This document shows positions 5,316-6,873 of a stretch of DNA of 6,873 bases, in pieces. The position numbers were made by a program, and so were the translations under genes. How positions within the stretch are numbered: position 1 is the first letter of the stretch; each line of letters opens with the position of its first letter. Under the pieces are notes generated by a model. That model was not told the DNA's origin and made no database searches. It saw only the letters and a program-made list of their open reading frames with translations. The DNA comes from Heritagella sp051881655. Its GTDB lineage: Bacteria > Bacillota > Clostridia > Oscillospirales > Acutalibacteraceae. The stretch is from NCBI GenBank assembly GCA_051881655.1, contig JBJEQH010000211.1, positions 1 to 6,873 on the forward strand, read 5' to 3'.

Positions 5316-6061
5316 ACCTGCGCCTCCGTCACGTCTTTGTACACACCCAGCGGATAATAGGGGATCATTTTCTCCCGCAGCCCTTCCAGCGCCTCCTGCG
5401 GCGTCATGCCCCAGTTGGTCGGGCAGGTGGACAGCACCTCCACAATGGAGTATCCGCGGCCGGCAATCTGATTTTCAAAGGCTTTCCGGATGGCTTTTTT
5501 CGCGATGCGCACATTCTTCACACAGTCCACCGTAACGCGCTGCGCCAGCGCCACGCCGTCCAGCGTGGCCAGCATTTCACACACGCGCACCGGGTATCCG
5601 GCGGTTTTCACATCCCGCCCGTAGGGGGTGGTCTGGGTAACCTGGCCCGGCAGCGAGGTGGGGGCCATCTGGCCGCCCGTCATCCCGTAAATGGCATTGT
5701 TGATAAAGATCACGGTGATATTCTCGCCGCGGGTGGCCGCGTGCACCGTTTCACCCGTGCCGATCGCCGCCAGGTCGCCGTCCCCCTGATAGGTGAACAC
5801 CACCCGGTCGGGCAGGGCCCGGCGGATGCCGGTGGCCACGGCCGGGGCCCGGCCATGGGGCGCCTGCACCATATCGCAGCCGAAATAGTCGTAATTCATC
5901 ACCGAGCAGCCCACCGATGCAACGCCGATGGTCTTCCCCTCGATTCCCAGCTCATCCAGCACTTCGGCCACCAGCCGGTGAACGATTCCATGGGTACAGC
6001 CGGGGCAGTAGTGCATGGGAACCGGCAGCAGGGCATGGGGTCTTTGAAATACCGTCTCCAT
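5312..6061 (-). CDS. 2-oxoacid:ferredoxin oxidoreductase, TPP-binding beta subunit (VOR type)
   Basis: A 249-residue subunit carrying thiamine pyrophosphate and, by family, a [4Fe-4S] cluster. It decarboxylates the 2-oxo acid and passes electrons to ferredoxin. The TPP motif runs from GDGD (about 93) to the NN pair (about 121). The probable cluster cysteines are Cys19 and Cys22 (YCPGC), Cys52 (SVGCSV) and Cys213 (STCPTNWG), matching the CxxC...C...C spacing of pyruvate:ferredoxin oxidoreductases. The HGRAPAVATGIRR segment is also typical. Two starts are possible. ATG at 6061 (TGATG junction with the vorB stop, GGAGG 9 nt upstream) is used here. GTG at 6064 (GTGA overlap, GGAGG 6 nt upstream) would add one residue. 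It is coupled to vorB upstream and to the gamma subunit downstream. Naming of vor subunits varies between systems, so no symbol is given. A KOR (2-oxoglutarate) assignment is possible for this subunit taken alone. Confidence 0.92.
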   Translation of the reverse strand: METVFQRPHALLPVPMHYCPGCTHGIVHRLVAEVLDELGIEGKTIGVASVGCSVMNYDYFGCDMVQAPHGRAPAVATGIRRALPDRVVFTYQGDGDLAAIGTGETVHAATRGENITVIFINNAIYGMTGGQMAPTSLPGQVTQTTPYGRDVKTAGYPVRVCEMLATLDGVALAQRVTVDCVKNVRIAKKAIRKAFENQIAGRGYSIVEVLSTCPTNWGMTPQEALEGLREKMIPYYPLGVYKDVTEAQV

Positions 6062-6873
6062 CACGCTTCTCCTCCCATCATGGCATGGATTTTGCCGAGC
6101 ACCTCATCCGGGGTGGGGATCATTCCGCCCGTGCGGCTGCACAGCGCAACCGGTTTCCGGCAGTCAACGGCCAGCCGGACATCGTCGATCATCTGCCCCA
6201 TGCTCATCTCCACGGACAGATACGCTTTCGCGGTTTTCAGCGTCTCCTTCAGCGCCTTTTCCGGGAACGGCCACAGGGTAATGGGGCGAACCAGCCCCAC
6301 CTTCAGCCCCTCTTCCCGGGCCTGCATCACGGCGCTGCGGGCAATACGGGCCGAAGCGCCATACGCCACAACCACCAGCTCGGCATCCTCTGTGCGGTAC
6401 ATCTCCGCACGCTGTTCGGTTTCCTGTACCTTCCGGTACCGCTGATACCGCTCCACCACCAGATCCTCCAGGGTCTGGGGCGACAGATACAGGGAGTTGA
6501 TCACATTGTGGGGGCGCCGGTTTTCGTGCCCGTTGGCCGCCCAGGGCTTTTCCACCCGGCGGGGCTCGGGGACATTCTCAAACGAGACCGGCTCCATCAT
6601 CTGGCCCAGCATTCCGTCGGCCAGCAGCATGGCCGGCATACGGTAGGTCTCCGCCAAGTCGAACGCCAGAGAGACCAGATCTACCATTTCCTGCACGGTG
6701 CTGGGGGCCAGCACCAGAACATGATAGTCGCCGTGGCCGCCGCCGCGGGTTGCCTGCCAGTAATCCGCTTGGGAGGGCTGAATCCCGCCGAGACCCGGGC
6801 CGCCGCGCTGCACATTGATAATCAGACCGGGCAGATCGCTGCCCGCCATATACGAGATCCCCTCTCCCTTCAG
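6061..6873 (-). CDS. vorB: VorB: 3-methyl-2-oxobutanoate (2-ketoisovalerate):ferredoxin oxidoreductase alpha subunit, N-terminus outside the window
   Basis: The visible 270 residues are the middle and C-terminus. The frame stays open to the right edge (LKGEGISYMAGSD...), and the Met at 6849 is internal, so the gene continues beyond the window. With a usual length near 350, about 80 residues are missing. The stretch VQRGGPGLGGIQPSQADYWQ, then TRGGGHGDY and GMLGQMMEPV, is what I recognise as the VorB form of the alpha subunit, distinct from PorA. A transketolase C-terminal-like domain II follows (from about ELVVVAYGASARIARSA to the end). The complex converts branched-chain 2-oxo acids plus CoA and oxidised ferredoxin to acyl-CoA, CO2 and reduced ferredoxin, in amino-acid fermentation or in reverse for synthesis. 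The stop overlaps the beta-subunit start. A small ferredoxin (delta) gene, common upstream, would lie outside the window. Confidence 0.9.
   Translation of the reverse strand: MKGEGISYMAGSDLPGLIINVQRGGPGLGGIQPSQADYWQATRGGGHGDYHVLVLAPSTVQEMVDLVSLAFDLAETYRMPAMLLADGMLGQMMEPVSFENVPEPRRVEKPWAANGHENRRPHNVINSLYLSPQTLEDLVVERYQRYRKVQETEQRAEMYRTEDAELVVVAYGASARIARSAVMQAREEGLKVGLVRPITLWPFPEKALKETLKTAKAYLSVEMSMGQMIDDVRLAVDCRKPVALCSRTGGMIPTPDEVLGKIHAMMGGEA
6069..6076 (-). promoter_or_regulatory. Ribosome binding site of the beta subunit gene
   Basis: GGGAGGAG on the minus strand lies inside the end of vorB. Its GGAGG core is 6 nt from the GTG at 6064 and 9 nt from the ATG at 6061, so spacing does not decide between the two. 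The commoner ATG codon was preferred. Confidence 0.7.

Noticed and set aside
5741..6445. Plus-strand open frame of 234 codons across the vor alpha/beta junction
   Set aside because: It is antisense to two well-supported subunits with intact motifs, and no homology is recognisable.

Overview
This window looks like the chromosome of an anaerobic, fairly GC-rich member of the Firmicutes, class Clostridia. An Oscillospiraceae/Ruminococcaceae-type gut bacterium is my best guess, which is inference from gene content and composition and not a database match. The evidence is a ferredoxin-dependent 2-oxoacid oxidoreductase of the VOR type (strict-anaerobe metabolism), a CdaA/CdaR pair for cyclic di-AMP, the MEP isoprenoid gene ispF, AGGAGG-type ribosome sites, extended -10 promoters (TGnTA...), and a DUF3343 protein paired with a class V aminotransferase. 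Every recognised gene lies on the minus strand, so the window reads biologically from right (6873) to left (1).

Layout in transcription order. (1) 6873-4776: the end of a vor operon, with alpha subunit VorB (N-terminus cut by the window edge), TPP-binding beta subunit and gamma subunit. They are joined by stop/start overlaps and closed by a perfect 17-bp hairpin terminator at 4719-4757. (2) A promoter at 4627-4656 drives ispF (4594-4109), followed by a 75-residue DUF3343 protein (4013-3786) and a SufS/CsdA-like cysteine desulfurase (3789-2647, GTG start). The last two overlap by 4 nt. (3) A good extended -10 promoter at 2609-2636 lies in the 112-bp gap before cdaA (2534-1671). cdaA is coupled by a TGATG junction to cdaR (1671-295), and a terminator follows at 220-250. 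(4) A tRNA-Pro(UGG) has its own near-consensus promoter (88-117) and runs off the left edge (58-1).

How the genes work together. VOR oxidises branched-chain 2-oxo acids to acyl-CoA and reduces ferredoxin, using Fe-S clusters. The desulfurase mobilises sulfur (or possibly selenium) from cysteine (or selenocysteine). Its tightly coupled DUF3343 partner has a single cysteine in a GGCGYG motif and could be a persulfide/selenide carrier. IspF makes the cyclic diphosphate that the Fe-S enzymes IspG and IspH use next, so the neighbourhood is loosely united by Fe-S metabolism, though this is inference. CdaA makes c-di-AMP at the membrane and CdaR is its membrane-anchored extracytoplasmic regulator. 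The glmM gene that often follows them is replaced here by a terminator and the tRNA.

Nothing seen amounts to a wholly new system. The best candidates for follow-up are the DUF3343-desulfurase pair, the long basic and homopolymer-encoded cytoplasmic tail on CdaR, and the face-to-face promoter arrangement before ispF. I found no mobile element, CRISPR array or phage gene.
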